A DNA stretch of 64,000 nucleotides from assembly GCF_028737205.1 (NCBI RefSeq), contig NZ_JAQZAL010000007.1, positions 150,193-214,192 of the forward strand, given 5' to 3'. The DNA is from Actinomycetospora lutea. GTDB lineage: Bacteria; Actinomycetota; Actinomycetes; Mycobacteriales; Pseudonocardiaceae. Within the stretch, counting starts at the first letter, position 1. Every line of letters begins with the position of its first letter. The translations under genes and the position numbers were made by a program. Below, in pieces: positions 36,180-44,808 of this stretch. Under the pieces are notes generated by a model. It searched no databases and was not told the DNA's origin. It worked only from the letters and a program-made list of their open reading frames with translations.

Positions 36180-37135
36180 GCGTCCTCCTCGGTGAGGCGG
36201 GCGAACAGCTCCTCGAGGTGGGCGCGGCGGCGGTGGACCTCCCACACCGCGACCCCGGCCCCGACGAGCGCCGCGACGATCTCGGGCGCCTCCAGCGAGC
36301 CGGGGGGCACGGCGACGCCGCCCTCCGCGCGGTACGACGGCGCCCCCGCCTCGCGCAGCGCGAGGATCGCGTCGTCGACGTCCGGGGTGCTGACTACCAG
36401 CCCGCCGGCGTCCGCGTCGAGCAGCGCGCGCAGCTCGCCGGACACCAGCAGCGTCCCGGTCTGCAGCACCGCCACGTGGGTGCACACCGCCTCGACCTCG
36501 GCGAGCAGGTGCGACGACAGCAGCACCGTCGCCCCGGCGTCGCGCAGGTCGGCGACCACGCGGCGCACGTCGCGGGTGCCGGCGGGGTCGAGCCCGTTGG
36601 TGGGCTCGTCGAGCACCACCAGCCGGCGCGGGACGAGCAGCGCCGCCGCGAGCCCGAGGCGCTGCTTCATGCCCAGCGAGTAGCCGCGGTAGCGCCGGCG
36701 GGCGGCGTCGGCGAGCCCGACCCGCTCCAGCGCCGCGTCCACCGGGGCCCGCAGGTCGCCGTCCAGGCGGGGCTCGGCGGCGGCGCAGCGCAGCAGGTTG
36801 TCGCGTCCGGACAGGAACGGGTGGAAGCCGGGCCCCTCGACGAGCGCGCCGACGTCGGGCAGCGCCGCCGCGAGGTCGTCGCCGCCGTGGCCGAGCAGCT
36901 CGACCGTGCCGGCGGTGGGCCGGGTCAGCCCGAGCAGCATCCGGATGAGGGTGGTCTTGCCCGAGCCGTTGGGCCCGAGCATCCCGAGGACGGCGCCGGC
37001 GGGGACGTCGAGGTCGACGTCGTCGATCGCGACCGTCGACCCGAACGTCTTGCGCAGCCCGCGGACCCGGGCGGCGACCGCGTCGGGGCGCGACGCGGCC
37101 GCCTCGGTGGGCGGGGTGGAGGTCGCCGCCGTCAC
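36176..37135 (-). CDS. ABC transporter ATP-binding protein
   Basis: The product is 319 aa. Walker A GPNGSGKT (54-61), signature YSLGMKQRLGLA, Walker B LVVLDEP followed by TNGLDPAG, and switch His in LLSSHLLAEVE. DrrA/CcmA-type subunit of an exporter, partner of the downstream permease. Overlaps both neighbours by 4 bases (GTGA). Confidence 0.92.
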   Translation of the reverse strand: MTAATSTPPTEAAASRPDAVAARVRGLRKTFGSTVAIDDVDLDVPAGAVLGMLGPNGSGKTTLIRMLLGLTRPTAGTVELLGHGGDDLAAALPDVGALVEGPGFHPFLSGRDNLLRCAAAEPRLDGDLRAPVDAALERVGLADAARRRYRGYSLGMKQRLGLAAALLVPRRLVVLDEPTNGLDPAGTRDVRRVVADLRDAGATVLLSSHLLAEVEAVCTHVAVLQTGTLLVSGELRALLDADAGGLVVSTPDVDDAILALREAGAPSYRAEGGVAVPPGSLEAPEIVAALVGAGVAVWEVHRRRAHLEELFARLTEEDA

Positions 37136-38172
37136 TGGGCAAGGGCCTCGGTGAGCACCTGCTGCGGCACGGCGCCCGCGGCGATCCGGCCGTCGTCGGT
37201 GACGATCACCGTGGCGACCGCGGTGGTGATCACGCGCCCGGTGCCCCACGGGCCGCTGACGGGCTGGCCGAGCGCGGAGAGGTCGGGCGCGCCCTCGGGG
37301 CGCTGCTGCTGCCCGCCGCCCTCGGCGGTCGGGGCGCGGCCGACGATCACGGTGTCCCAGCCGTCGCCGACGGTGCGGCGCTCGCCCTCGGGACGGTCCT
37401 GCTGGCCGTCCGGCCGGTCCTGCTCCTGCGCGTCGCGCACGGTGGTGCCCGGCGGCGGGGTGAAGGTGAACAGCGCCGGGTCCTGCGGGCCGTAGGTGAG
37501 CTCGGAGAAGCCGACCTGCAGCGCCGGCTCGGCCGCGCCCTGCGCGAGCACGGTGAGCTGCAGCGGCAGGCGGGTCTCGGCGTCGACCGCGACGCGGACC
37601 TCGCGCAGCAGGGTGCGCTCGGTGGGCTGCGGGGTCAGCACCAGCTGGTAGGCCGCCCGCCCGGCGACCTCGGCCGTGCCGTCGACGGCGACGGTGCTCG
37701 TCTGGCGCAGGGTCGCGATGGCCTGGGTGGCCGCGGCCGTCGGGTCCTGCTGGCCCTGGCCCTCGGGCGGGCCCTGGCGGTCCCCGGCCGGCGAGCGCGT
37801 CGCCGTGCGGTCCCGGGAGTCGTACGCCCAGCGCGTCGTGCCGTCGGAGACCAGCGTCCGCTCGCCCTCGGCCGACGGGATCGCGACCCGCCCGCGGTCC
37901 TCGCCGCCGGACCACACGCGGATCGTCGAGGTGCCGTTGGCCAGCTGCGGCACGCCGGGCACCGCGGGCAGCCCGAGGGCGTTGTCGACCTCGACCTCCC
38001 CGGCGAACGGGCCGCGCTGGGCCGTCATCACCGAGGACACCAGGTCCTCCGGGCTCACCGGCGGCAGCGGCGGCGCCGCGGCGGCACCGGCCGGCGCGAC
38101 CACGAGCCCCACGCCGACCGCGGCCACCAGCGCCGCCCCGATCCCTGCCCCGACCCAGCTCCTGCGTCCCAT
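37132..38172 (-). CDS. Secreted LolA-like / DUF2092 protein
   Basis: The product is 346 aa. Signal peptide about 1-33 (GAGIGAALVAAVGVGLVV). The body has the LolA/RseB-like half-barrel pattern (STIRVWSGGEDRGRVAIPS, YQLVLTPQPTERTLLREVRVAVD), with a low-complexity Gln/Pro/Glu insert. First gene of an operon with the ABC exporter. Divergent from the two-component genes across 73 bases, an arrangement that suggests the exporter is their target. Confidence 0.82.
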   Translation of the reverse strand: MGRRSWVGAGIGAALVAAVGVGLVVAPAGAAAAPPLPPVSPEDLVSSVMTAQRGPFAGEVEVDNALGLPAVPGVPQLANGTSTIRVWSGGEDRGRVAIPSAEGERTLVSDGTTRWAYDSRDRTATRSPAGDRQGPPEGQGQQDPTAAATQAIATLRQTSTVAVDGTAEVAGRAAYQLVLTPQPTERTLLREVRVAVDAETRLPLQLTVLAQGAAEPALQVGFSELTYGPQDPALFTFTPPPGTTVRDAQEQDRPDGQQDRPEGERRTVGDGWDTVIVGRAPTAEGGGQQQRPEGAPDLSALGQPVSGPWGTGRVITTAVATVIVTDDGRIAAGAVPQQVLTEALAQ

Positions 38173-38245
38173 GACCCCATCGTGGCCGCGCCGAGCTGAG
38201 ACGGTCTCAGCATCGGCCGGGGCGCGACGCCCTACCGTCGGGGGC

Positions 38246-38911
38246 GTGCCGAGGGTGCTGGTGGTCGACGACGAGCCCGGGGTGCGCGAGGCCCTGACCC
38301 GCGGGCTGGCCGCCGAGGGCATGGAGGTGCACGCCGTCGCCGACGGCCACGCGGGCCTGCGCGAGGCGGCGACCGGCGCCTACGACGCCGTGGTCCTCGA
38401 CATCATGCTGCCCGGGCTGTCGGGCTACCGGGTGCTCGAGACGCTGCGCAGCGAGGGCATCGCGACCCCGGTGCTGCTGCTCTCGGCGAAGGACGGCGAG
38501 GTCGACCAGGCCGACGGGCTCGACCTCGGCGCCGACGGCTACCTCGTCAAACCGTTCTCGTTCGTCGTGCTCGTCGCCCAGCTCCGCGCGATGCTGCGCC
38601 GCTCGGGTCGCCCGATGGCGCGGGTCGAGCGCGGCGCGCTGCGCCTCGACCCCGCCGCCCGGTCGGCGACCTGGGAGGGCCGCGACGTCGAGCTCTCCGA
38701 GCGGGAGTTCGCCGTGCTCTACGCGCTCGCCGTCCACCCCGTGCTGACCAAGGACGAGCTGCTCACGGCGGTGTGGGGCGGGGGCGGGTCGGCGAGCCGC
38801 AACGTCGTCGAGGTCTACGTCGGCTACCTGCGCCGCAAGCTCGCCGCGGTCGGCGCCGCGGACCTGGTCCGGACCGAGCGCGGGCGCGGCTACCGCCTGG
38901 GGGTCGGGTGA
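38246..38911 (+). CDS. OmpR-family response regulator
   Basis: The product is 221 aa. Asp52 phospho-acceptor (VVLDIMLPG), VKPFSF, and winged helix LSEREFAVLYALAVHP with NVVEVYVGYLRRKL. GTG at 38246. Followed 31 bases later by the kinase gene. Probably controls the divergent LolA/ABC operon. Confidence 0.92.
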   Translation: MPRVLVVDDEPGVREALTRGLAAEGMEVHAVADGHAGLREAATGAYDAVVLDIMLPGLSGYRVLETLRSEGIATPVLLLSAKDGEVDQADGLDLGADGYLVKPFSFVVLVAQLRAMLRRSGRPMARVERGALRLDPAARSATWEGRDVELSEREFAVLYALAVHPVLTKDELLTAVWGGGGSASRNVVEVYVGYLRRKLAAVGAADLVRTERGRGYRLGVG

Positions 38912-38942
38912 GGCCGGACAGGCCGCGGGCCGGAGCTGGACC

Positions 38943-40250
38943 GTGACCCGGACCGCCGGCTGGTGGGCGCGGCGCTCGTGGCGGACGCGGATCACGCTCG
39001 TCGTGGGGGTCGTCGCCGTCGTGGCGCTGCTCGCGCTCGGCCGGGTGGCGGGCGGGCTGCTGTTCTCGGCGGTGCTGACCGGCGGGGACGGCGCGCTGAC
39101 CCAGCGGGCCGCCGCCGCGGCCGGGGCGGTCGCGGCGGGCACGGCGGTGCCCCCGGGGGTCCGGGTGGTCGACGTCGCGGGGACGCCCGTCGACGGCCGC
39201 GGGCCGCGCCCGGTGGACGCCGACGCGATCCGCCGGCTCGGTGCCGGCGAGCCCGTCACCGTGCCCGCGGGACCGGACGGGCCGCAGCGCTGGGTCGCCG
39301 TGCCGGTGCCGGCGCCCGACGGGTCGCCGCGCCTGGTCCTCGCGTCCGGGGACCTGGTCGGGGCGGCGGGGCTGTTCGCCGACGCCGCCCGCGGGCTCGC
39401 GGTCACCGCCCTGCTCGGCGCCGTCGCCGTCATCGCCGCGACCTGGACCGCGACGCGGCTGGCGCTGCGGCCGGTGGACCGGATGCGCGCCGCGGCCGCC
39501 GCGCTCCCGCCCGGCGAGCGCCTGCCCGTGCCGCCCGCCGGCGACGAGCTCGCCGCCCTGGCCGTCGAGATCAACGAGCTGCTGGCCCGCCGCGACGACG
39601 CCGTCGCGCGCCTCGAGCGCTTCACCAGCGAGGCCGCGCACGAGCTGCGCTCCCCCATCGCCGCCCTGCGCGCCCAGGCCGACGTCGCCGTCGCCCACCC
39701 CGACCAGGTGCCCGCGGACGAGACCTGGCGGTCGGTGGCGCGTGAGGCCGAGCGGCTGTCGGGCCTGGTCGCGGACCTGCTGGCGCTCGCGCGCGCCGAC
39801 GCCGGCGAGCGCATGCCCGCCCGGCCGGTGGACCTCGTCGACGCGGTGGGCGACGCGTTCGCCCGCCTGCCCGAGGAGCCGGTGCTCGCGATGACGCTGT
39901 GGGCGCCCATGCCCGTGGCGGTCGCGGCGACCCCCGCCGAGGTGGCGATCGTGCTCGACAACGTGCTCGCGAACGCACGCCGGCACGCCGCGACCGTCGT
40001 GCACGTGTCGGTGGTGCCCGCGGGGCGGTGGGTGCGCCTGCTCGTCGACGACGACGGGCCCGGGATCCCGCCCGCCGAACGCGAGCGAATCTTCGACCGC
40101 TTCACCCGCCTGCAGCCCGACGCCGGCGAGGGCAGCGGGCTCGGCCTGGCCCTCGTCGGGCGCCTCGTCGCCGGACGCCACGGGACGACGCGGGCCACGA
40201 CCTCGCCGGACGGCGGCACGCGCCTGATCGTGCGCTGGCCGGTGGCCTGA
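38943..40250 (+). CDS. Sensor histidine kinase
   Basis: The product is 435 aa. TM1 about 17-45, TM2 about 150-172, HAMP, HisKA with AHELRSP (His233), HATPase with NARRHA, DDGPGIP and GSGLGLALV. Sensor loop of only ~100 residues. GTG start. A strong hairpin follows 35 bases after the stop. Confidence 0.92.
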   Translation: MTRTAGWWARRSWRTRITLVVGVVAVVALLALGRVAGGLLFSAVLTGGDGALTQRAAAAAGAVAAGTAVPPGVRVVDVAGTPVDGRGPRPVDADAIRRLGAGEPVTVPAGPDGPQRWVAVPVPAPDGSPRLVLASGDLVGAAGLFADAARGLAVTALLGAVAVIAATWTATRLALRPVDRMRAAAAALPPGERLPVPPAGDELAALAVEINELLARRDDAVARLERFTSEAAHELRSPIAALRAQADVAVAHPDQVPADETWRSVAREAERLSGLVADLLALARADAGERMPARPVDLVDAVGDAFARLPEEPVLAMTLWAPMPVAVAATPAEVAIVLDNVLANARRHAATVVHVSVVPAGRWVRLLVDDDGPGIPPAERERIFDRFTRLQPDAGEGSGLGLALVGRLVAGRHGTTRATTSPDGGTRLIVRWPVA

Positions 40251-40284
40251 GCGGGGGCCGCGCGGCGGCGGGGTGGCTCGTGGT

Positions 40285-40313
40285 GTGGCAGCGAGGGACG
40301 CCCTCGCTGCCAC
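40285..40313. terminator. Hairpin terminator with GCGAGGGACGCCCT core
   Basis: A 13-bp perfect stem GTGGCAGCGAGGG / CCCTCGCTGCCAC around ACG. Ends the two-component operon. The core sequence recurs at 42171. Confidence 0.75.
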
Positions 40314-40442
40314 CACCCCGGGCCACCACCCCGGGCCGCGCGGGCGCCGTTGTCGGGGGTCCGGGGCACACTGGTCGGCGTCGCGCTTCCCCCGCGGCAT
40401 CGCCGTCCGACGCCGTGCCGGCCCTGCCCGAGGGGAGCCCCC

Positions 40443-40700
40443 ATGTCCTCCGTCGACCACCGCCGCGCCCGCGCGCGCCTCGACGCCGAGACCATCGACC
40501 GCGCCGCCGCCGTGCTCCGGCGGCGGGTGGCCATCGGCCGCTACGCCGGCCTCGCCGGCGACTACGCCGGGTTCGAGGTGTGCGCGCTGCTCGAGGCCGT
40601 CGCCCACTCCTCGGCCGAGGACCCGCGGTCCTCGCGCATCCGCGACGCCGCGCTGCGGGCCGCGCGGGCGGTGCTCGCCGACGAGCCGAGCTCCTCGTGA
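40443..40700 (+). CDS. Small hypothetical protein (85 aa)
   Basis: ATG after GAGGGGAG. A predicted all-helical, Ala/Arg-rich product (LDAETIDRAAAVLRRRVAIG ...) with no family recognised. The last 139 bases overlap the opposite-strand 3' end of the EamA gene, so one of the two ends may be misjudged; the frame is coherent from ribosome site to stop. Confidence 0.5.
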   Translation: MSSVDHRRARARLDAETIDRAAAVLRRRVAIGRYAGLAGDYAGFEVCALLEAVAHSSAEDPRSSRIRDAALRAARAVLADEPSSS

Positions 40701-41596
40701 GCCTCCGCCCGCTCCCGGCGCCCGTCGGCCACGACCGCGAGGGCGACGCCGGCGACGAGGGCCACCTCGCCGAGCAGGGCCACCGGGCCGGGCAGGGCGC
40801 CGGCGAGCAGGGCGGCGAACACGAAGCCCCAGGCGGTCTCGAGCGCCATGAGCTGGCTGACCAGCACCGGCGAGAGCCGCGCGGCGGCGGCGTGCCACGC
40901 CCGCACCGCCAGCCACGACGACACCAGGCCGAGGAAGAGGACGACGAGCAGCGCGCGCCCCGGCTGGGCGGGCACGCCCTCGCTCGCGAGCAGCCAGATC
41001 GCGATCGGCAGCGCGAGCGCGCCCGCGGCCAGCCCCTGGGCCCCGGCGAGCACCGGGCCGAGGTCGGGGCGCGCGGCGAGCAGGCGGTGCGAGTCGACGC
41101 CGTACCAGCTCCAGGAGGCGACGGCGACCAGCGCGAGCACCGTGCCAAGCACCGCGGAGGCCCCGCCGGGACCGGGCACCGGGCTGAGGTGCACGAGCAC
41201 CTGCCCGACGCCCACCAGCACCAGGGCGGGCAGCAGCGCCCGCACGCCGGCGAGCCCGCGGCGGTTGGACAGCAGCGCCATCACCACGGGCACCAGCCCG
41301 ATCGTGGCGACGGCGATGGTGGGGCCGGCGAGGCGCACCGCCACCGCGACGAGGCCGAAGTACAGCAGCGAGCCGGTGACGGCGTGCCCGAGGACGCGCA
41401 GCCACGGGACGTCCGCGCGCAGCACGGCCCGCGCCTGGGGCAGCGACACCGCGCCGAACGCCACGAACCGCCCCATGGCCAGCAGCAGGGCCGGGGCGAG
41501 CGGCGCCAGCTCCGGCGCCACGAACACCGCGGCCCACCCCGCGCACGCGAGCGTCATCAACACCAGCGCCGTCCGGCGCGACACGCCTCCCGTCAT
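40562..41596 (-). CDS. EamA/RhaT-family exporter
   Basis: The product is 344 aa with about ten hydrophobic segments in two EamA repeats. Family members export amino acids or other metabolites. The last ~45 residues after TM10 are a Ser/Ala/Arg tail that overlaps the small plus-strand gene. Divergent from an Lrp-type regulator by 80 bases, the classic pairing for amino-acid export control. Confidence 0.86.
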   Translation of the reverse strand: MTGGVSRRTALVLMTLACAGWAAVFVAPELAPLAPALLLAMGRFVAFGAVSLPQARAVLRADVPWLRVLGHAVTGSLLYFGLVAVAVRLAGPTIAVATIGLVPVVMALLSNRRGLAGVRALLPALVLVGVGQVLVHLSPVPGPGGASAVLGTVLALVAVASWSWYGVDSHRLLAARPDLGPVLAGAQGLAAGALALPIAIWLLASEGVPAQPGRALLVVLFLGLVSSWLAVRAWHAAAARLSPVLVSQLMALETAWGFVFAALLAGALPGPVALLGEVALVAGVALAVVADGRRERAEAHEELGSSASTARAARSAASRMREDRGSSAEEWATASSSAHTSNPA

Positions 41597-41676
41597 GACT
41601 CCACGATGCGCGCGCACCTGCGGGCGATGTCGGGCGATCTTCGAGGTCGCAGCCCGCCGTGGCGCACGATGGACCC

Positions 41677-42165
41677 ATGACTGCGCCGAAGCGTGCACGA
41701 TCCACCCAGCCGGACCTCGACCGCGTCGACCGGCGCATCCTCGATCACCTCGCCGATCACGGGAGATCGAGCATCGCCGACCTCGCGGAGGCCGTGTCGA
41801 TCTCCGCGTCGTCGGCGCAGCGGCGGCTGCGGCGTCTCGAGAGCGAGGAGGTCGTGCGCGGCTACCGGGCGGTGCTCGACCCGGTCGCGGTCGACCGGGG
41901 GCTGGTGGTGCACCTGGCGGTGACCCTGGTCGACCACACGACGAACACCGTCGGGCGCTTCGAGCGGCACGTCCTCGACCTGGCGGGGCTCGTGAGCTGC
42001 CACCACGTCACGGGCGACATCGACTACCTGATCCGGGTCGACGTCGCCGACGTCGAGGCCCTCGACGTCCTGCTGCGGCGCACCCTCGCCCGGGTGCCGG
42101 GCGTCGCGCGCTGCACGACGATGGTCGCCACCTCGGCGGTGGCCGACCGGGTCACGCAGGTCTGA
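41677..42165 (+). CDS. Lrp/AsnC-family regulator
   Basis: The product is 162 aa. N-terminal helix-turn-helix (LDRVDRRILDHLADHGRSS) and C-terminal RAM ligand domain (VSCHHVTGDIDYLIRVDVAD). Likely senses an amino acid and switches on the divergent EamA exporter. ATG at 41677 preferred over GTG at 41659. Confidence 0.9.
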   Translation: MTAPKRARSTQPDLDRVDRRILDHLADHGRSSIADLAEAVSISASSAQRRLRRLESEEVVRGYRAVLDPVAVDRGLVVHLAVTLVDHTTNTVGRFERHVLDLAGLVSCHHVTGDIDYLIRVDVADVEALDVLLRRTLARVPGVARCTTMVATSAVADRVTQV

Positions 42166-42170
42166 GGGGA

Positions 42171-42217
42171 GCGAGGGACGCCCTGGCTGCGCTCCACGCA
42201 GCCAGGGCGTCCCTCGC
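42171..42217. terminator. Two-way hairpin terminator, 21-bp perfect stem
   Basis: GCGAGGGACGCCCTGGCTGC plus G (42171-42191) pairs exactly with 42197-42217 around CTCCA. Between the convergent Lrp and glycosyltransferase genes. Shares GCGAGGGACGCCCT with the hairpin at 40285. Confidence 0.85.
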
Positions 42218-42231
42218 CCGCCCCACGGACC

Positions 42232-43653
42232 TCAGCCGGCCGTGAGCCGGTCGACCTCGGCGAGCAGGTCGGACACCTGCTTGAGGACGCTGAACCCGTC
42301 GCGCGCGTAGCGGGCGGCCTCCGGGCCCTTGGTCTGCTTCCAGCCCTCGTCGAGCGAGCGGGTGACGGCGGCCGCCAGGGAGTCGGCGAGCGCCTGCCGG
42401 TCGTCGGTCTCGGGCACGAGCGTGCCGACCGCGTCGGTGACGAAGTCGCGCGGGCCACCCGAGTCGGCGCCGACGACCGGCGTCCCGCAGGCCATGCACT
42501 CGAGGAACACCAGCCCGAACGGCTCGCGATAGGAGGGGAAGACGCCGACGTCGGCGCAGGCGAAGATCGTCGCCAGCTCCTCCTGCGGGCGCGGCCCCAG
42601 GAAGTAGGTCCGCCGCAGGCCGAGCTCGGCGGCGAGCTCGTGCATCCGCACCTGCTCCTCGACCGGGCCGGAGCCGGCCACGAGGGTCAGCACGCGCCGC
42701 TCGCCGCGCTCGTAGTCGGCGGCCGCGCGCAGCAGCGCGTCGAGGCGCTTCCAGTCGGCGAACTTGCCGACGAAGGCGACGACCGCGTCGAACCCGCCCT
42801 CGGGCGCCACGGCCTGCGGCACGACGCGCGGTGGAGCTGCCGCGCGGGACGCGGACGACGGCGTGCGGTCATCCCCGGGGGGCGGCTGGGTGGTGAAGCC
42901 GGCGAGCACCCGCTCGCGGTCGGCGTACGTCTCCGGCGCGGGGTGGAAGACGTCCTGGTTGTAGCCGTTGTGCGAGAGGACGATCCGCTCGCGCGGGAAC
43001 TCGGGGAACACCGACCCGAACGCGTCGATCTGCTCCGAGGAGATCGAGGCGACGACGTCGACGCCGTGCTCCGGGCCCGCGGACCAGTCGAAGATCTTCT
43101 CCTCCTGCATGAACGGCAGGAAGCGCCACGGGAACTCCGCCGGGTTCTCCCCGCGCTGCTCGTGGACGTACATCTTGAGCTCGGTGCCGTGCGCGAAGTC
43201 CAGGAGCGGGATCCGCGGCCGACCCGCGGCGACCCGCGCGCGGACGACGTCGCGCATCACCACGGCGTTCATGAACGCGTGGTGGGCGACGGCGAGGGTG
43301 AACTCGTCGCCCGTCGCGGCCTCGACGTCGTCGATGAACGCGGTGACCTCGGCGGTGAGCCGGGCCCGGTAGGCCGCGACCTCGTCGGGATCCATCGCGT
43401 GCCAGCGGTAGCTGCTGACCGGTGAGATCGACTCGCAGATCGGGATGTCGTGGTCGAGCGCGAACACCCGCACGTCGTCCTCACCGGCGCGGGTGCGCTG
43501 CACGCGCGAGGGATACATCGAGTAGCAGCGCACGCCCGGCAGCTCGTTGTACGCGCGGTGATGGGCCTCGTGGAGGATCCCGGAGCCGGGAGCGAACTCC
43601 CCGTCGCGCTGCCAGTTGTTGGTGCCCAGCTGGAAGATCAGCCGGTCGCCCAT
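42232..43653 (-). CDS. GT4-family glycosyltransferase
   Basis: The product is 473 aa. GT-B fold: acceptor half with THNNWQR-like start (LGTNNWQRDGEFAPGSG), then donor half with FVGKFADWKRLD, FLGPRPQEEL and the retaining-enzyme motif REPFGLVFLECMACGTPVV. A Pro/Ser/Ala-rich insert (about 255-280) links the halves. No sugar genes nearby to hint at the product. Confidence 0.87.
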   Translation of the reverse strand: MGDRLIFQLGTNNWQRDGEFAPGSGILHEAHHRAYNELPGVRCYSMYPSRVQRTRAGEDDVRVFALDHDIPICESISPVSSYRWHAMDPDEVAAYRARLTAEVTAFIDDVEAATGDEFTLAVAHHAFMNAVVMRDVVRARVAAGRPRIPLLDFAHGTELKMYVHEQRGENPAEFPWRFLPFMQEEKIFDWSAGPEHGVDVVASISSEQIDAFGSVFPEFPRERIVLSHNGYNQDVFHPAPETYADRERVLAGFTTQPPPGDDRTPSSASRAAAPPRVVPQAVAPEGGFDAVVAFVGKFADWKRLDALLRAAADYERGERRVLTLVAGSGPVEEQVRMHELAAELGLRRTYFLGPRPQEELATIFACADVGVFPSYREPFGLVFLECMACGTPVVGADSGGPRDFVTDAVGTLVPETDDRQALADSLAAAVTRSLDEGWKQTKGPEAARYARDGFSVLKQVSDLLAEVDRLTAG

Positions 43654-43754
43654 GCGCTACCCCCGGGTCTGGAGATCGTCGGGCGCAGCCTAGAGCGCTC
43701 CTCGGCTCGCAGCGCGAGGGCCCGGGGCCGCCGGGGACCCGCGCGGGACCGCCG

Positions 43755-44591
43755 TCAGGACTGGCCGGGCGTGGCCGCCTGCTCGGCGGCCGCCATCCAG
43801 GCGTCGAGATCGGTCTGGGTGAACTCCTGCCACGGCTCGATGTCCGGGAGCCGGCGGAGCAGGTCGAACGCCTCCGCCACCCGGGGCCCGCGCAGCACCG
43901 GCGTGTGACAGCCCGCGATCACCTCGGCGCCGAGCGAGGAGAAGCGGTCGACGACCGCACCGAACCGCTCGCTGTCCAACCACGCCGTCCACGGCGCCAC
44001 GAGACGGCCGCCGAACAGTTGACCGTCGCGGAAGTCGCCGTCGCCCAGTTCCCCGATCTCCCCCACGGGCGCCGGCAGGTTCGTCGCGAAGGTGTCGACC
44101 GCCCACAGGACGCTCGTCGCGGGGTCGAACAGGGCGCGCGTGGTGGGGTTGTCGAACAGCGGCGGTCGCATCGCGACGAGCGTCCGGTCGCCGACGTCGA
44201 TCGTGTCGCCGTCGTTGACGAACCGGCACCGCTCCAGCGGCGTCTCCCACTCCTCGGCCATCCGCCCCAGCGAGAACCAGGTGGTCAGCAACGTCGCGTT
44301 CGGGCAGGCCGCGAGGATCGGCAGCAGGTTGCCCGCGTGGTCGCGGTCGTCGTGGGTCAGGAACACCCACCGCACGTCGAGCGGGTCCACGATCGACCAC
44401 ACGGCGTCCAGCCACCGAGCGCGCACGGCCGGGGCCCCGGTGTCGACGAGCACCGGCTCCGACCCGCGGATCACCATCGAGTTCATGGGGAAGTGCCCCA
44501 TCGGCGGGGCCTCGAGGGCCCACGGGATGACGAACGTCTCCTCGGCGATCGGGTACGGCTCGAGCAGCTCGAAGGTCTCGGTCGTCGTCAT
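43755..44591 (-). CDS. Metallo-beta-lactamase-fold protein, ODP-like with altered ligands
   Basis: The product is 278 aa. THDDRDHAG gives His80, Asp82, Asp84 and His85; Asp166 (AVDTF) and His229 (GCHTP) complete most of the site. The family's second-loop His, expected near residue 146, is not visible (MRPPLFDNP). HxExDH is normal in flavodiiron ODP domains; here Glu is Asp. It has no flavodoxin domain. May bind one metal or two in an unusual way. Activity unknown. Confidence 0.8.
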   Translation of the reverse strand: MTTTETFELLEPYPIAEETFVIPWALEAPPMGHFPMNSMVIRGSEPVLVDTGAPAVRARWLDAVWSIVDPLDVRWVFLTHDDRDHAGNLLPILAACPNATLLTTWFSLGRMAEEWETPLERCRFVNDGDTIDVGDRTLVAMRPPLFDNPTTRALFDPATSVLWAVDTFATNLPAPVGEIGELGDGDFRDGQLFGGRLVAPWTAWLDSERFGAVVDRFSSLGAEVIAGCHTPVLRGPRVAEAFDLLRRLPDIEPWQEFTQTDLDAWMAAAEQAATPGQS

Positions 44592-44808
44592 GACACCTCC
44601 CGGACGAATTCACCGCGCGGCGCGGCCACCGCTCCGGTGAGCGGTGTCCGTGCACGGTGGACCCGCGCGGGAGCACCCACAGCGGCCCATCGGGTGAGGG
44701 GGCGCAAGTTCGGCCGGGGGGTCTACGGAGATCCCCGCGGACGGGGTCCTGCGTGCCGGTCGTGGCGTCGTGACCTTCCCGCATCCCGCCGAGCGGTCCG
44801 CCGCGCCG

